Shown: positions 33,629 to 40,508 of the stretch, in pieces
Position numbering within the stretch: the stretch's first letter is position 1
Layout: every line of letters begins with the position of its first letter
NCBI GenBank assembly: GCA_029261475.1
Contig: JAJDBG010000093.1
Coordinates: 1 to 40,508 of the forward strand
Reading direction: 5' to 3'
DNA: 40,508 nt
Source of the DNA: Nitrospinaceae bacterium
GTDB taxonomy: Bacteria; Nitrospinota; Nitrospinia; Nitrospinales; VA-1
Translations under genes and position numbers: made by a program
Notes under the pieces: model-generated
What the model was told of the DNA's origin: nothing
The model's database searches: none
The model's input: only the letters and a program-made list of their open reading frames with translations

Positions 33629-34255
33629 TTAAGCTTTACGAACTAATCGCATCGAGGAAAAGACATCATTACCTGGATAGGGAGTGTCGACTCCGCATAC
33701 AAGGTCAAAACGTATGGTTTGCTCATCAGAGCATTCTGTGATCCAGGTACTGGCCGCACCACCCTCTGTAAAAAGAGGATCGATGTGGTAAAAATTTCCA
33801 TTTTTATCGGCGCACTTCTTCTTTTTGGCCTTATCAAAAAGGGTCAATGCCTGTGCTTTACTGGGAATGGCCCAGTCGTCATAGCCAGCAAACTTTTCCG
33901 CATTGACAAAATCTACATATTCCTTGTGGTCTTTCCAGAGGTAGAATTTGTGCATATCCACCCACGCGTCAGACTGCTTCCACATCCATCCAGAATTGGG
34001 ATCGGTAACCGTTCCATCGCCATTATCAACCCAAGGCTTTGCCTCTACTTTCGGAGCGGCCTTTGGAGCGGCTTTGGGAGCCGCCTTTGGAGCTACTTTT
34101 GGGGCTGCCGCTTCAGGTTTTGCATCAGATTTCGCCTCAGCCTTTTCAGCTGTTTCAGCCGGAGCGGCTTTTGGTGCTGCTTTGGGGGCTACTTCGGGCG
34201 TTGACTCAGCCTTTTCAGCCGGAACGGTTTCTTTTTTTTCAGGAGTGTCACCCAT
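33629..34255 (-). CDS. DUF1566 (Lcl C-terminal) domain protein with an Ala/Pro/Lys repeat tail
   Basis: Residues 1-75 are low-complexity repeats of the type AAPK/VAPK/EAK. The folded part (about 76-208) is a DUF1566 domain: VDNGDGTVTDPNSGWMWKQ, FAGYDDWAIPSKAQALTLFD and the terminal SSMRLVRK. Cysteines at KKKCADK, TECSD and LVCGV are conserved-looking positions. There is no signal peptide, so export is unclear. The lysine-rich repeats resemble histone H1-like tails, but DNA binding is not shown. The nucleotide repeats around 34040-34200 are correspondingly prone to slippage. Confidence 0.82.
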   Translation of the reverse strand: MGDTPEKKETVPAEKAESTPEVAPKAAPKAAPAETAEKAEAKSDAKPEAAAPKVAPKAAPKAAPKAAPKVEAKPWVDNGDGTVTDPNSGWMWKQSDAWVDMHKFYLWKDHKEYVDFVNAEKFAGYDDWAIPSKAQALTLFDKAKKKKCADKNGNFYHIDPLFTEGGAASTWITECSDEQTIRFDLVCGVDTPYPGNDVFSSMRLVRKA

Positions 34256-34294
34256 CGTTCTATATCCACTTTATCAACAAAAAAGTTCTTAAAA

Positions 34295-34576
34295 TTAGAG
34301 TTTTGTTTCAACTCTGTCCAATTTAAAGTTCAATAGTTCTTCCAAATGCTGAGTTGAAGAGGAAAGTGACCTCAACATTGCACTCAACTCAGTTGTGGGG
34401 TAGTTTTCCAACTTGGCTGTCCAGCCTTCCCGGTAGCTTCTGCCGTTCTCTTGAATCCACGCAACTATGGCATCATCACCCAAATCGTTACCATAATGGG
34501 CTCGCTTGCGATTCAGAAAATTAGTTTGAGAAACGCGTATCACTTCCGAGATCAAATCAGTTTTGATCTGGCTCAC
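34295..34576 (-). CDS. Hypothetical 93-residue protein
   Basis: I do not recognise this small soluble protein. It starts with GTG after AGGGGTG and has mixed helices (DLISEVIRVSQTNFLNRKRAHYG, then DDAIVAWIQENGRSYREGW and TTELSAMLRSLSSSTQHLEELLNF). A good promoter lies upstream (34619-34647), which supports it as a real gene. It lies 39 bases before the DUF1566 gene on the same strand, so the two may share that promoter. Confidence 0.65.
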   Translation of the reverse strand: MSQIKTDLISEVIRVSQTNFLNRKRAHYGNDLGDDAIVAWIQENGRSYREGWTAKLENYPTTELSAMLRSLSSSTQHLEELLNFKLDRVETKL

Positions 34577-34613
34577 CAGAACACCCCTTATTCAACAGCA
34601 TCTTTATAAAAGA

Positions 34614-34647
34614 CGGTAAATTTATACCGAAATGGAGCTTATGTCAA
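34614..34647 (-). promoter_or_regulatory. Promoter of the 93-residue gene with overlapping palindrome
   Basis: On the minus strand, TTGACA (34642-34647), 17 bases and TAAATT (34619-34624) form a promoter. TATAAA at 15 bases is an alternative -10. The near-palindrome CGGTAAATTTATACCG (34614-34629) covers the -10 region and could be an operator. Confidence 0.5.
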
Positions 34648-34791
34648 TCCGCGATTCCATGAAAGACCGTGAAGCATTACCTGAAAGATAAGCGAATCGC
34701 CCCATTCAAGGCAGATCGACTGTAACGTATATATTTTAACCGATTTAAAAACAATGGGCAAACCTTTCACTAGTCGATTTGTCAGTATTTG

Positions 34792-35622
34792 CTATTGACG
34801 CAAACGACTTTTGGGGTCCAAGTAATCTCTGAGGCCTTCGCCAAGGAAATTGAAAGCTAAAATGGTTAAGAAAATCGCCAGTGATGGGAAGAAAATCAGA
34901 TGTGGGTAAAACTTGATCGCTTTCCAACCGTCGTTTGCCAAAGTGCCCCAACTGCTATCGGGAGGTGAAATTCCCAGCCCAATGAAACTGATCGTCGATT
35001 CTGCAAGGATGGCGGAAGGGATGCGGAAACTCAAGGTCACCATCAGTAAGCCAATCATATTGGGAAGGATTTCACGAAAAACGATTCTAAAATGACTCGC
35101 TCCAAGAGCTCTGGCCGCTTCGATAAATGGAAATTCTTTGATACGAAGCACCTCTCCTCGCACCAGACGTGCCACAGAAACCCAACTGACCAAAGTGAGA
35201 GCCAGAAAAATTCCCATCATTCCCCTTCCCATCACGACAGTGATGAGGATGATCATCAGCAGATCGGGAAGTGAAAAAACAACGTCCACGATACGCATCA
35301 TCGCTTGGTCGACTCGACCGCCGATGTAACCGGACACCGCGCCGTAAATGGTCCCGATCAACAATGCCAATGCGGTGGTGAAAATACCGATGGACAGGGA
35401 GACCCGCGCACCGTATAAAATTCTGGAGTACAAGTCGCGGCCTAACCGGTCCGACCCCATCCAATGCTCGGCTCCCGGAGAGGCCAAAACGTTAGACGTG
35501 TTCTGTGTCTCGTAGGAGTAGGGCGCAATCCACGGGGCCAGAATAGCGGCGAACGAAATGAGTAGAATGAATACGGCTCCCCATTTTGCAGGTTGCGATA
35601 TATTTCCCAGCCATGCAAGCAT
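34792..35622 (-). CDS. ABC transporter permease, DppC/OppC type, without its partner
   Basis: This is an inner membrane permease of a peptide, nickel or related importer. The 276 residues include the N-terminal DppC feature GSDRLGRDLYSRILYGARVSL, five to six membrane helices, and the EAA loop EAARALGASHFRIVFREILPN that contacts the ATPase. The end, LGEGLRDYLDPKSRLRQ, is typical of the family. AGGAG precedes the ATG. The usual upstream dppB, binding protein and ATPases are missing here, and the upstream gene is on the other strand. Confidence 0.9.
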   Translation of the reverse strand: MLAWLGNISQPAKWGAVFILLISFAAILAPWIAPYSYETQNTSNVLASPGAEHWMGSDRLGRDLYSRILYGARVSLSIGIFTTALALLIGTIYGAVSGYIGGRVDQAMMRIVDVVFSLPDLLMIILITVVMGRGMMGIFLALTLVSWVSVARLVRGEVLRIKEFPFIEAARALGASHFRIVFREILPNMIGLLMVTLSFRIPSAILAESTISFIGLGISPPDSSWGTLANDGWKAIKFYPHLIFFPSLAIFLTILAFNFLGEGLRDYLDPKSRLRQ

Positions 35623-35697
35623 AGCGTCGTTCTCCTAAAGAATGATAAAATTTATATTCTGGTACTTCACAGGCTTTCTACTATCATTTTAAGCGAT

Positions 35698-36339
35698 ATG
35701 AAAACCATTCGTTTCATCATACTACTAATCTGTATCTGGGCAACCACAGTCGCAAGCCGTCAAATGCCAGAGATGATAAAGATCCCCGGCGGAGAATTTA
35801 TCATGGGAGACAAGGCAGAGGGCAAGCCCCGGCAGACGCAAACGATCAAGCCCTTTTACATTGATCCCTTCGAGACAAGCAATGCCGAATACACCCGCAT
35901 CGTTCCCGATTATCAATACCCTAAAGGTGCAGAACAACATCCCGTGAGTTTTGTGACATGGGGTGAGGCGCAAAGCTATTGCAATAAAATTGGCAAACGG
36001 CTACCGACTTCTGCCGAATGGGAAAAATCAGCTCGTGGAAACGATGGTCGGGATTACCCCTGGGGCAATAAAACTTTCAGAAAAAAAGCACACCCTTATT
36101 TTTCAGGACTCATCAAACGGAAAGTGGGCCTCAACAAAAAAGACCGCTCGCCATACGGTGTGCGCGATATGGCAGGATCTGTTTGGGAGTGGACCTCTGA
36201 CATCGTAGAAGGAAAAGCCGTGACCCGGGGCGGGCTGTGGAATTTTCATCTCGAATATGAATTCAGCAAAACCTACGAATCCAGTTCCGCCGAGATCGAG
36301 AAGAAATTCCCTTTTCTTGGTTTCCGGTGCGCCAGATAA
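35698..36339 (+). CDS. Secreted SUMF1-fold protein (second copy), short form
   Basis: I start at ATG 35698 (213 residues), where a signal peptide MKTIRFIILLICIWATTVAS begins; the track start would put 35 polar residues in front. The SUMF1 fold is clear: KIPGGEFIMGD, VSFVTWGEAQSYCNKIGKRLPTSAEWEKSARG, DYPWGN, GVRDMAGSVWEWTSD, VTRGGLWNF and FLGFRCAR. The catalytic cysteine pair of formylglycine-generating enzymes is absent (HLEYEFSKTYES after the RGG motif). The left repeat of the RAYT element begins 15 bases after its stop. Confidence 0.85.
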   Translation: MKTIRFIILLICIWATTVASRQMPEMIKIPGGEFIMGDKAEGKPRQTQTIKPFYIDPFETSNAEYTRIVPDYQYPKGAEQHPVSFVTWGEAQSYCNKIGKRLPTSAEWEKSARGNDGRDYPWGNKTFRKKAHPYFSGLIKRKVGLNKKDRSPYGVRDMAGSVWEWTSDIVEGKAVTRGGLWNFHLEYEFSKTYESSSAEIEKKFPFLGFRCAR

Positions 36340-36353
36340 ATATCAATGTCCAA

Positions 36354-36374
36354 AAATTTGGGGGTCAAATCTTG
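36354..36374 (+). repeat. Left inverted repeat of the RAYT element
   Basis: AAATTT, five G, then TCAAATCTTG lies 15 bases after the SUMF1 stop. It pairs with 37437-37456 apart from the bases between AAATTT and GGGTC. Confidence 0.7.
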
Positions 36375-36453
36375 ATTTTTTTTAAATTGAAGGTTACTAT
36401 TTGAATCAGGAACACTCGAAACAGATATTCACCCTACTCGCAGAAAACAAATC

Positions 36454-37413
36454 ATGTCCAGACCCCTCAGAATTGATTACCCCGGAGCTTGGCATCACGT
36501 CATGGGCCGAGGCGCAGGAAAAAAAGCGATTTTTAGAAACGACAATCAACGCGAGATTTTCATCAAATTATTGGGCGAAGTCCGTGTGATATTTGACATC
36601 GAAATACACGCCTATTGCTTGATGAACAACCATTACCATCTGCTCATCCGTTCTCCTCAAGCCAGCCTTGCGCGCGCTTTGCGTCACTTGAACGGAGTTT
36701 ACACGCAACGTTTCAATCGAATCGTAGGAACCGACGGGCCACTGTTTCGAGGCAGATACAAATCCATCCTCGTGGACAGTGATAACTACCTGCTCCAAGT
36801 CAGCCGCTACATTCACAGAATTTTGCTCGACTCGAACCTATCCAAAAAAATGCAGAGTCTCCTTTGGTCCAGTTTTCCGGCCTATATCGGGAAAGCTTCG
36901 ACAGGAAACGAATTGGAGACAAAACACATTTTAGGGATGATTGGGAAATCAAATACCAAGGCCCGTTACAAAAAATACGTCGAGGAAGGATTGGATGCCG
37001 AAACCGCCGATTTTTACTCTAAGAGCAGGCAGAGCCCCTTATTGGGGGATGAAGCGTTCATTGAAAAAATATCCGATTTTATAGAGTCCGAAAAATTAAG
37101 CCCTGAAATCGCAGGGGCAAAGCGTCTCAAAAAGCCACCAAGCATCAAACGAATCATCCAGTTTTGCGCCGAGTACTTTGAAGTATCGCCCAAAGACCTG
37201 CGTCACAGCGTGCGTGGAATCCGTAATCAGGAACGCGCCATAGCCATCGGCCTATGCCGCGCCCCCGGCGGACATCGTCTGGAAGACATCGCCAGACAAT
37301 TTGGTGACATAAGCTATTCGGGTGTCTCAGCCGCAATCAGTCGCTTGAACCGGGAATTGGACGAAGACGCGAAGTTGAGAAAAATGATGGAAAAAATGAA
37401 ATCAGAACTTTAG
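36454..37413 (+). CDS. REP-associated tyrosine transposase (RAYT, Y1/IS200-like)
   Basis: This HUH-type single-strand DNA nuclease family acts on palindromic REP-like sequences. The 319 residues start SRPLRIDYPGAWHHVMGRG, as is typical. The HUH motif is HYH in CLMNNHYHLLIRSP, and the catalytic tyrosine is probably in LLQVSRYIHRI. The C-terminal region (about 235-300: SVRGIRNQERAIAIGLCRAPGGHRLEDIARQFG followed by YSGVSAAISRL) resembles the DnaA C-terminal DNA-binding domain, an extension seen in a RAYT subgroup. The frame is intact, so the element may be active. Confidence 0.92.
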   Translation: MSRPLRIDYPGAWHHVMGRGAGKKAIFRNDNQREIFIKLLGEVRVIFDIEIHAYCLMNNHYHLLIRSPQASLARALRHLNGVYTQRFNRIVGTDGPLFRGRYKSILVDSDNYLLQVSRYIHRILLDSNLSKKMQSLLWSSFPAYIGKASTGNELETKHILGMIGKSNTKARYKKYVEEGLDAETADFYSKSRQSPLLGDEAFIEKISDFIESEKLSPEIAGAKRLKKPPSIKRIIQFCAEYFEVSPKDLRHSVRGIRNQERAIAIGLCRAPGGHRLEDIARQFGDISYSGVSAAISRLNRELDEDAKLRKMMEKMKSEL

Positions 37414-37429
37414 CTTGCGTTAGATTTAT

Positions 37430-38191
37430 ATGAAAACAAGATTTGACCCTAAATTTCAGGAAGGGAAAGGTTTGCGAAGTCGAAGGTCTTTTCTGGTCAA
37501 TGCTTTTTTCAAGTCAATGGGCGTGTTGACAGCTCTCTTCATCGCTCCCCGCCAATCCTCAGCGCAGACCGATTTTTTCACAGGAACGGAGTTTGTGGGG
37601 AAGACTCGCAAGGGGATTCATGAAAAATTTTACATCAATTTCTTCGAACCCATGCGCCGAATCAAGGCGGATAGATGGCAACTGAAGGTGTCTGGTCTGT
37701 GTGAACAGCCGACTCTGTTCAGCTTGCAGGAATTGATGGACTTGCCCGCCGACTCGCAAGTTTCTCGACTCAAATGTGTTGAGTGCTGGTCGGCAAAAGC
37801 GCAGTGGAGCGGATTCCGATTGCCTGAACTGGAGAAACGGGTGCGCCCTTTGCCCTCTGCAAAGGCCGTCGTCTTTCACTGTGGTGACACTTATCTGGAA
37901 TCTCTCGACCTTGTAAGTCTGCGCGACTCTCGCTCTCTATTGGCCTACGCAATGAATGGTGAAAAATTGAGCGACGAGCACGGCTTCCCGCTCCGCTTGA
38001 TCGTTCCTGCAAAATACGGATACAAAAATCCAAAAGCCATCCTGGAAATGGAATACGTTGCGGAATCTCAATACGGTACCTGGAGCAAAATCGGACCCTA
38101 CTCGACAGACGGAACCATCCTGCCGGGCTACGATCACCCCCTCGACCAAAACAAAATACGCCGCAAAATCCACGGCGGCGAAATCCCCTAG
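37430..38191 (+). CDS. Tat-exported molybdopterin oxidoreductase, MsrP/YedY-like
   Basis: MsrP-type enzymes reduce oxidised methionines in periplasmic proteins. The 253 residues carry a twin-arginine signal (SRRSFLVNAFF, about 18-45), and the molybdopterin-binding Cys116 in RLKCVECWSAKAQWSG. HGFPLRLIVPAKYGYKNPKAI and the C-terminal DGTILPGYDHPLDQ tail also fit. The first residues MKTRFDPKF are encoded by the right inverted repeat of the RAYT element, and there is no Shine-Dalgarno sequence. The native start may have been displaced or rebuilt. No msrQ heme subunit is adjacent. Confidence 0.87.
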   Translation: MKTRFDPKFQEGKGLRSRRSFLVNAFFKSMGVLTALFIAPRQSSAQTDFFTGTEFVGKTRKGIHEKFYINFFEPMRRIKADRWQLKVSGLCEQPTLFSLQELMDLPADSQVSRLKCVECWSAKAQWSGFRLPELEKRVRPLPSAKAVVFHCGDTYLESLDLVSLRDSRSLLAYAMNGEKLSDEHGFPLRLIVPAKYGYKNPKAILEMEYVAESQYGTWSKIGPYSTDGTILPGYDHPLDQNKIRRKIHGGEIP

Positions 38192-38276
38192 CAGGCAACG
38201 CCTGCTGGATATAGAACCATTCAAAATAAAGTTTCAATAAGTGCGGATCGACTCAGGAGGACCCCGCTCCGGCGGG
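38190..38276. repeat. Two GC-rich hairpins after the MsrP-like gene (REP-like)
   Basis: AGCAGGC-AAC-GCCTGCT (38190-38206) overlaps the stop codon, and CCCGC-TCCG-GCGGG (38263-38276) follows, preceded by GGAG. GGAG plus a palindrome is the form of REP sequences used by RAYT proteins, and a RAYT gene is close by. Only one of each is visible. The remaining bases to 38409 show nothing else. Confidence 0.35.
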
Positions 38277-38409
38277 CGTGTGCAGTCCAAGTATAACAGG
38301 GCAATTAGTTTGGGCTTTTGTTGCAGTTACTTAGGGGAGTGTCTGGAGGGGTTTTGTGAGGGGGTGCAGTGATTGCCATGAACATTCAAAAAAGGGATTA
38401 CCTTACAAA

Positions 38410-38985
38410 CTATGCATTGTTAGATTCAATCATGGCTTTAGCAAAAATTGAATACTCACGGTCTTTTTCAGCTTCAGCTTCTAGGGTTGTTAAAGCGGCA
38501 TTACGTAGTTGCAAGTTTTTTGTTCTGTAACAGGCTTTAATAGCACTTTCTAATTCATTTAATCGTTCTGCTCGCTTTTCTAGCAAATCAGGCCTGTTCA
38601 AACCAATTTCTTGGATTGTAATCTCTCCTCTTTCGCTACCTTTTTTGGGGCGTAATATAGCTCCAAAAGCATAAAGATTATCTTCAGGTGGTTCTTCATA
38701 GGGATTTACAAATGGCGTATCATCGAAATATTTATTACTTTTTTTATTGTTACATTTGTTGCAAGCATACCCAAGGTTATCCCAATTAAATTCAAGGTCT
38801 GTGAATTTATCTTTGGGTTTGATGTGTTCTACATGAGCAAAATCAATATGCGAGATCTTACTTTCACAATACATACATTTATCGTATGAAGATTTCTTCA
38901 AAGCGTTTTTATTATCAGGGTGTTTGTAATTACCGCCTTTAAGGGCGGATTGGTTCGGACAATTTTGGCGATCTAGTTTAATCAT
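38410..38985 (-). CDS. ptuB: HNH endonuclease, Septu PtuB-like
   Basis: This is the nuclease of a two-gene antiphage system. The 191 residues include a zinc-supported HNH core: CMYC (37-40), HVEH (51-54), NWDNL (67-71) and CNKC (75-78). A helical C-terminal half follows (LNRPDLLEKRAERLNELESAIKACYRTKNLQ). It overlaps the ATPase gene by 8 bases. In known Septu systems PtuA senses infection and PtuB cuts nucleic acid. No reverse transcriptase lies in the window, so a retron version cannot be claimed. Local sequence looks AT-richer than the flanking genes, consistent with transfer. Confidence 0.87.
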   Translation of the reverse strand: MIKLDRQNCPNQSALKGGNYKHPDNKNALKKSSYDKCMYCESKISHIDFAHVEHIKPKDKFTDLEFNWDNLGYACNKCNNKKSNKYFDDTPFVNPYEEPPEDNLYAFGAILRPKKGSERGEITIQEIGLNRPDLLEKRAERLNELESAIKACYRTKNLQLRNAALTTLEAEAEKDREYSIFAKAMIESNNA

Positions 38986-40210
38986 TTTTCTCCTCTAAAA
39001 TCTTTGTGATTGCAGACGGTATTAATCTTTCTAGACCTAGATCTTCTAAATCTTTCTTCATTCTCAAAAATTCATCTTCCGTCATTGTTTTTCTGGAATA
39101 GTTACTTACTATTTCTTCCAACTTTCTTTCAGCCCATATTGGCATTGTAAATGATACCCCTAACACTTCGTCTAATACCTCAGTTGCAGTTTTTGCTTTG
39201 TTTTTAAAATCAAGAACCTTACTTACGACTTTCTTATTTTCATTATAAATCAGGGCATAAACTTTAGCGTCTCTGACAGAGCCAACTATTAAAGGACTGT
39301 GAGTGGATACTATAAACCGTATAGAGGGAAATGCTTCCAACAAGTCACCTAAGATTTGCCTTTGCATGGATGGATGAAGGTGGTTTTCTATTTCGTCTAT
39401 AATAACTGTAAAGATTTCCCCTTTCTCTTCTGTGCTGTACATATAAATTTGCCAAGCTATATCAATAAGAGCTGCAATTCCTCCTGAAACCGTCTCAAGA
39501 ATAAATTCATCTTGTCCACCATTACAGATAAATACGACTTCAGCATTTCTAATCTCAAGTTTTTCAAAGCCAAGTGATTGTGGGAGCACTTTTTTCAAAA
39601 CTAAAGGAAAGCCTTCAAAATACTGAAGTTGATTCGCATCGGGAGGCATAACTTTTGACCCATAACCTTGTACTGCCCAGCCTATTAATGCCGATTTCAT
39701 CATAAAAGAACTGGATTGATTACCTTCTCCCATATAGCGCTGTCTATTACTAGTATAAACCTCATCAAAAGCTTGTCTTTTTGGTTTCTTAGCCATGGGA
39801 ATAGTTGTGACCTGTTTATACTTCGGAGCAGAGCGATGCGATGGTACAAAAAAGCAATTTACTCCTTGTTGCCCATTGATTTGCAGATGGTATTCGGCGG
39901 ATGCTGTGTCTTGAGTTTGTATTTTTGCTGTTTGGCCATTGCTGTAAGATAATTGGCCTATTTGAGGTAAATCACTCTTGTCTTTCCCGTTAAAATAGCG
40001 CGTAAAAAACTTAATGATCCCAGACTCTTTTTCCTTTTGTGGTGTTGAAAAAGACGGATTTTGCCAATTGGAGTGTTTAGCTAATATACTTAATATTGAT
40101 GTTTTCCCACTTCCGTTCGCACCAGTAAGAATTGTCAACCTGTTGTCCAGATCAATATCTATGTTTTCAAATTGTTGCCAGTGATCAATTTTAATAATAT
40201 TAAAATGCAT
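38978..40210 (-). CDS. ptuA: AAA/ABC-like ATPase, Septu PtuA-like
   Basis: The 410 residues have an ATPase of the SMC/ABC-related type. Walker A is GANGSGKTS (30-38), a signature-like SGG lies in ETVSGGIAALID (242-244), Walker B is VIIDEIENHLHPS (269-281) and a switch His304 is in STHSPLIVG. The insertion between Walker A and the signature (about 50-235) is variable in this family. AGGAAAG lies directly before the ATG. It is the first gene of the Septu pair and has its own promoter and a leader of about 210 bases. Confidence 0.88.
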   Translation of the reverse strand: MHFNIIKIDHWQQFENIDIDLDNRLTILTGANGSGKTSILSILAKHSNWQNPSFSTPQKEKESGIIKFFTRYFNGKDKSDLPQIGQLSYSNGQTAKIQTQDTASAEYHLQINGQQGVNCFFVPSHRSAPKYKQVTTIPMAKKPKRQAFDEVYTSNRQRYMGEGNQSSSFMMKSALIGWAVQGYGSKVMPPDANQLQYFEGFPLVLKKVLPQSLGFEKLEIRNAEVVFICNGGQDEFILETVSGGIAALIDIAWQIYMYSTEEKGEIFTVIIDEIENHLHPSMQRQILGDLLEAFPSIRFIVSTHSPLIVGSVRDAKVYALIYNENKKVVSKVLDFKNKAKTATEVLDEVLGVSFTMPIWAERKLEEIVSNYSRKTMTEDEFLRMKKDLEDLGLERLIPSAITKILEEKND

Positions 40211-40229
40211 TCTTTCCTTTCTTTATTAC

Positions 40230-40304
40230 CTAGGTAGTAGGGACCAAAAGTAAGGTATGTAGCAACGTCCGCTTTGGGTCGATAATCGTCTGATTTTTCA
40301 ACAT
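40230..40304 (-). CDS. Possible 24-residue leader ORF upstream of ptuA
   Basis: This is read by hand: MLKNQTIIDPKRTLLHTLLLVPTT followed by TAG. AAGGA lies 9 bases before the ATG, and the stop is about 20 bases before the ptuA start. It could be a coupling leader peptide or chance. The spacing and ribosome site are the only support. Confidence 0.3.
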   Translation of the reverse strand: MLKNQTIIDPKRTLLHTLLLVPTT

Positions 40305-40341
40305 TAAAAATTCCTTATGAGGAGTTCTTATTTTTTGTGAG

Positions 40342-40416
40342 ACTTGGTGCGCTTGTTGTTCATGGTGTAGCGCACCTAGTCGGTTTGGGTGATTGTGAAA
40401 CCTTTACAGAGGTTTC
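40342..40416 (-). ncRNA. Structured leader of the Septu operon
   Basis: Two hairpins lie between the promoter and ptuA: GAAACCT-TTACAG-AGGTTTC (40397-40416) and arms ACTTGGTGCGC with GCGCACCTAGT (40342-40352 and 40370-40380, one mismatch). An 11-codon frame (MNNKRTKSHKK) starts inside the second loop. They may form a regulatory leader. Function is unknown. Confidence 0.4.
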
Positions 40417-40427
40417 GGATTTCCATA

Positions 40428-40456
40428 ATTGTAGCTTGTAGTGAATTTTTCGTCAA
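40428..40456 (-). promoter_or_regulatory. Sigma-70 promoter of the Septu operon
   Basis: Minus-strand TTGACG (40451-40456), exactly 17 bases, then TACAAT (40428-40433). The start site would be near 40421, about 210 bases upstream of ptuA. The last 50 bases of the window hold no recognisable gene. Confidence 0.7.
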
Positions 40457-40508
40457 TCCAGGATGATAGTGTCCACCAAGCGGGTTCGCCCAGCCTATTG
40501 CCTGCACA

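Larger units (their letters stand above)
36354..37456 (+). mobile_element. RAYT transposase element bounded by inverted repeats
   Basis: The left end contains GGGTCAAATCTTG (36362-36374) and the right end CAAGATTTGACCC (37437-37449). AAATTT lies outside each (36354-36359 and 37451-37456), giving a near-perfect inverted repeat of about 20 bases around one transposase gene. The right repeat overlaps the first codons of the MsrP-like gene. I see no further copy of the repeat in the window. Confidence 0.7.

Noticed and set aside
33629-34200. Plus-strand ORFs over the DUF1566 gene (33719-34204, 33948-34292, 34039-34326)
   Set aside because: Their low-complexity translations are the reverse reading of the Ala/Pro/Lys repeat; the minus-strand frame carries the DUF1566 motifs.
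38410-40508. Retron with PtuAB effectors
   Set aside because: No reverse transcriptase and no recognisable msr/msd are in the window. Only the two Septu genes can be supported.
40463-40508. Plus-strand frame MIVSTKRVRP running off the window end
   Set aside because: There are only 15 codons and no ribosome site at proper spacing; not supportable.
1-40508. tRNA, rRNA or CRISPR array
   Set aside because: I saw no cloverleaf-like T-arm/CCA combination outside coding sequence and no regularly spaced direct repeats.

Overview
The window carries about 42 protein genes and no rRNA, tRNA or CRISPR array that I can see. Outer-membrane-type lipoproteins (Slp), a class A penicillin-binding protein with a SPOR-domain partner, a TRAP transporter, a Tat-exported molybdoenzyme and a near-perfect sigma-54 promoter point to a Gram-negative bacterium of moderate GC. 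The gene mix would suit a Nitrospinota or deltaproteobacteria-like lineage, but that is an inference and no marker gene in the window settles it. TTG and GTG starts are common and several are backed by good Shine-Dalgarno sequences.

Layout. 1-1383 (minus): TRAP permeases DctM (cut by the window edge) and DctQ. 1513-2303 (minus): a DUF1778/GNAT toxin-antitoxin pair with a clear promoter and operator repeats. 2540-5273 (plus): a secreted SUMF1-fold protein, a helical unknown and an SppA-type protease. 5424-14473 (plus): a REC-GAF-GAF-GGDEF protein, a MOSC/unknown/Lpd operon, a 562-residue unknown and a hybrid histidine kinase whose N-terminal receiver has lost its phospho-acceptor. 14565-17521 (minus): an ATP-grasp ligase, a TylF-type methyltransferase and a methylthiotransferase-like radical SAM enzyme without a TRAM domain, behind one promoter carrying a palindrome. 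17838-18820 (plus): a small membrane protein and a METTL7-like methyltransferase. 18991-24262 (minus): an envelope operon of XRE regulator, unknown membrane protein, class A PBP and SPOR/TPR protein. Then hemB (minus), a sigma-54-driven small protein (plus), a radical SAM protein with a 60-residue partner (minus), a 107-residue unknown, a 40-residue lipoprotein missed by the ORF track, and birA (plus).

29315-33355 holds slp plus a J-domain protein (minus) and, divergently, a membrane protein, a DnaJ-like protein with half the usual zinc domain, a FliF-tail-like small protein and a nitrobindin-like protein, ended by a 16-bp-stem terminator. 33629-36339 has a DUF1566 protein, an unknown, an orphan DppC-type permease and a second SUMF1 protein. 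36354-37456 is a RAYT transposase element bounded by inverted repeats; its right repeat supplies the first codons of the MsrP-like gene that follows. The window ends with a Septu-like defence pair (PtuA ATPase, PtuB HNH nuclease) that looks AT-richer than its neighbours and has its own promoter and a structured leader.

The best candidates for something undescribed are the radical SAM/TylF/ATP-grasp operon, the radical SAM/60-residue pair, and the nested inverted-repeat element at 28058-28143. All functional statements come from reading the sequence and from family knowledge; no database was searched.
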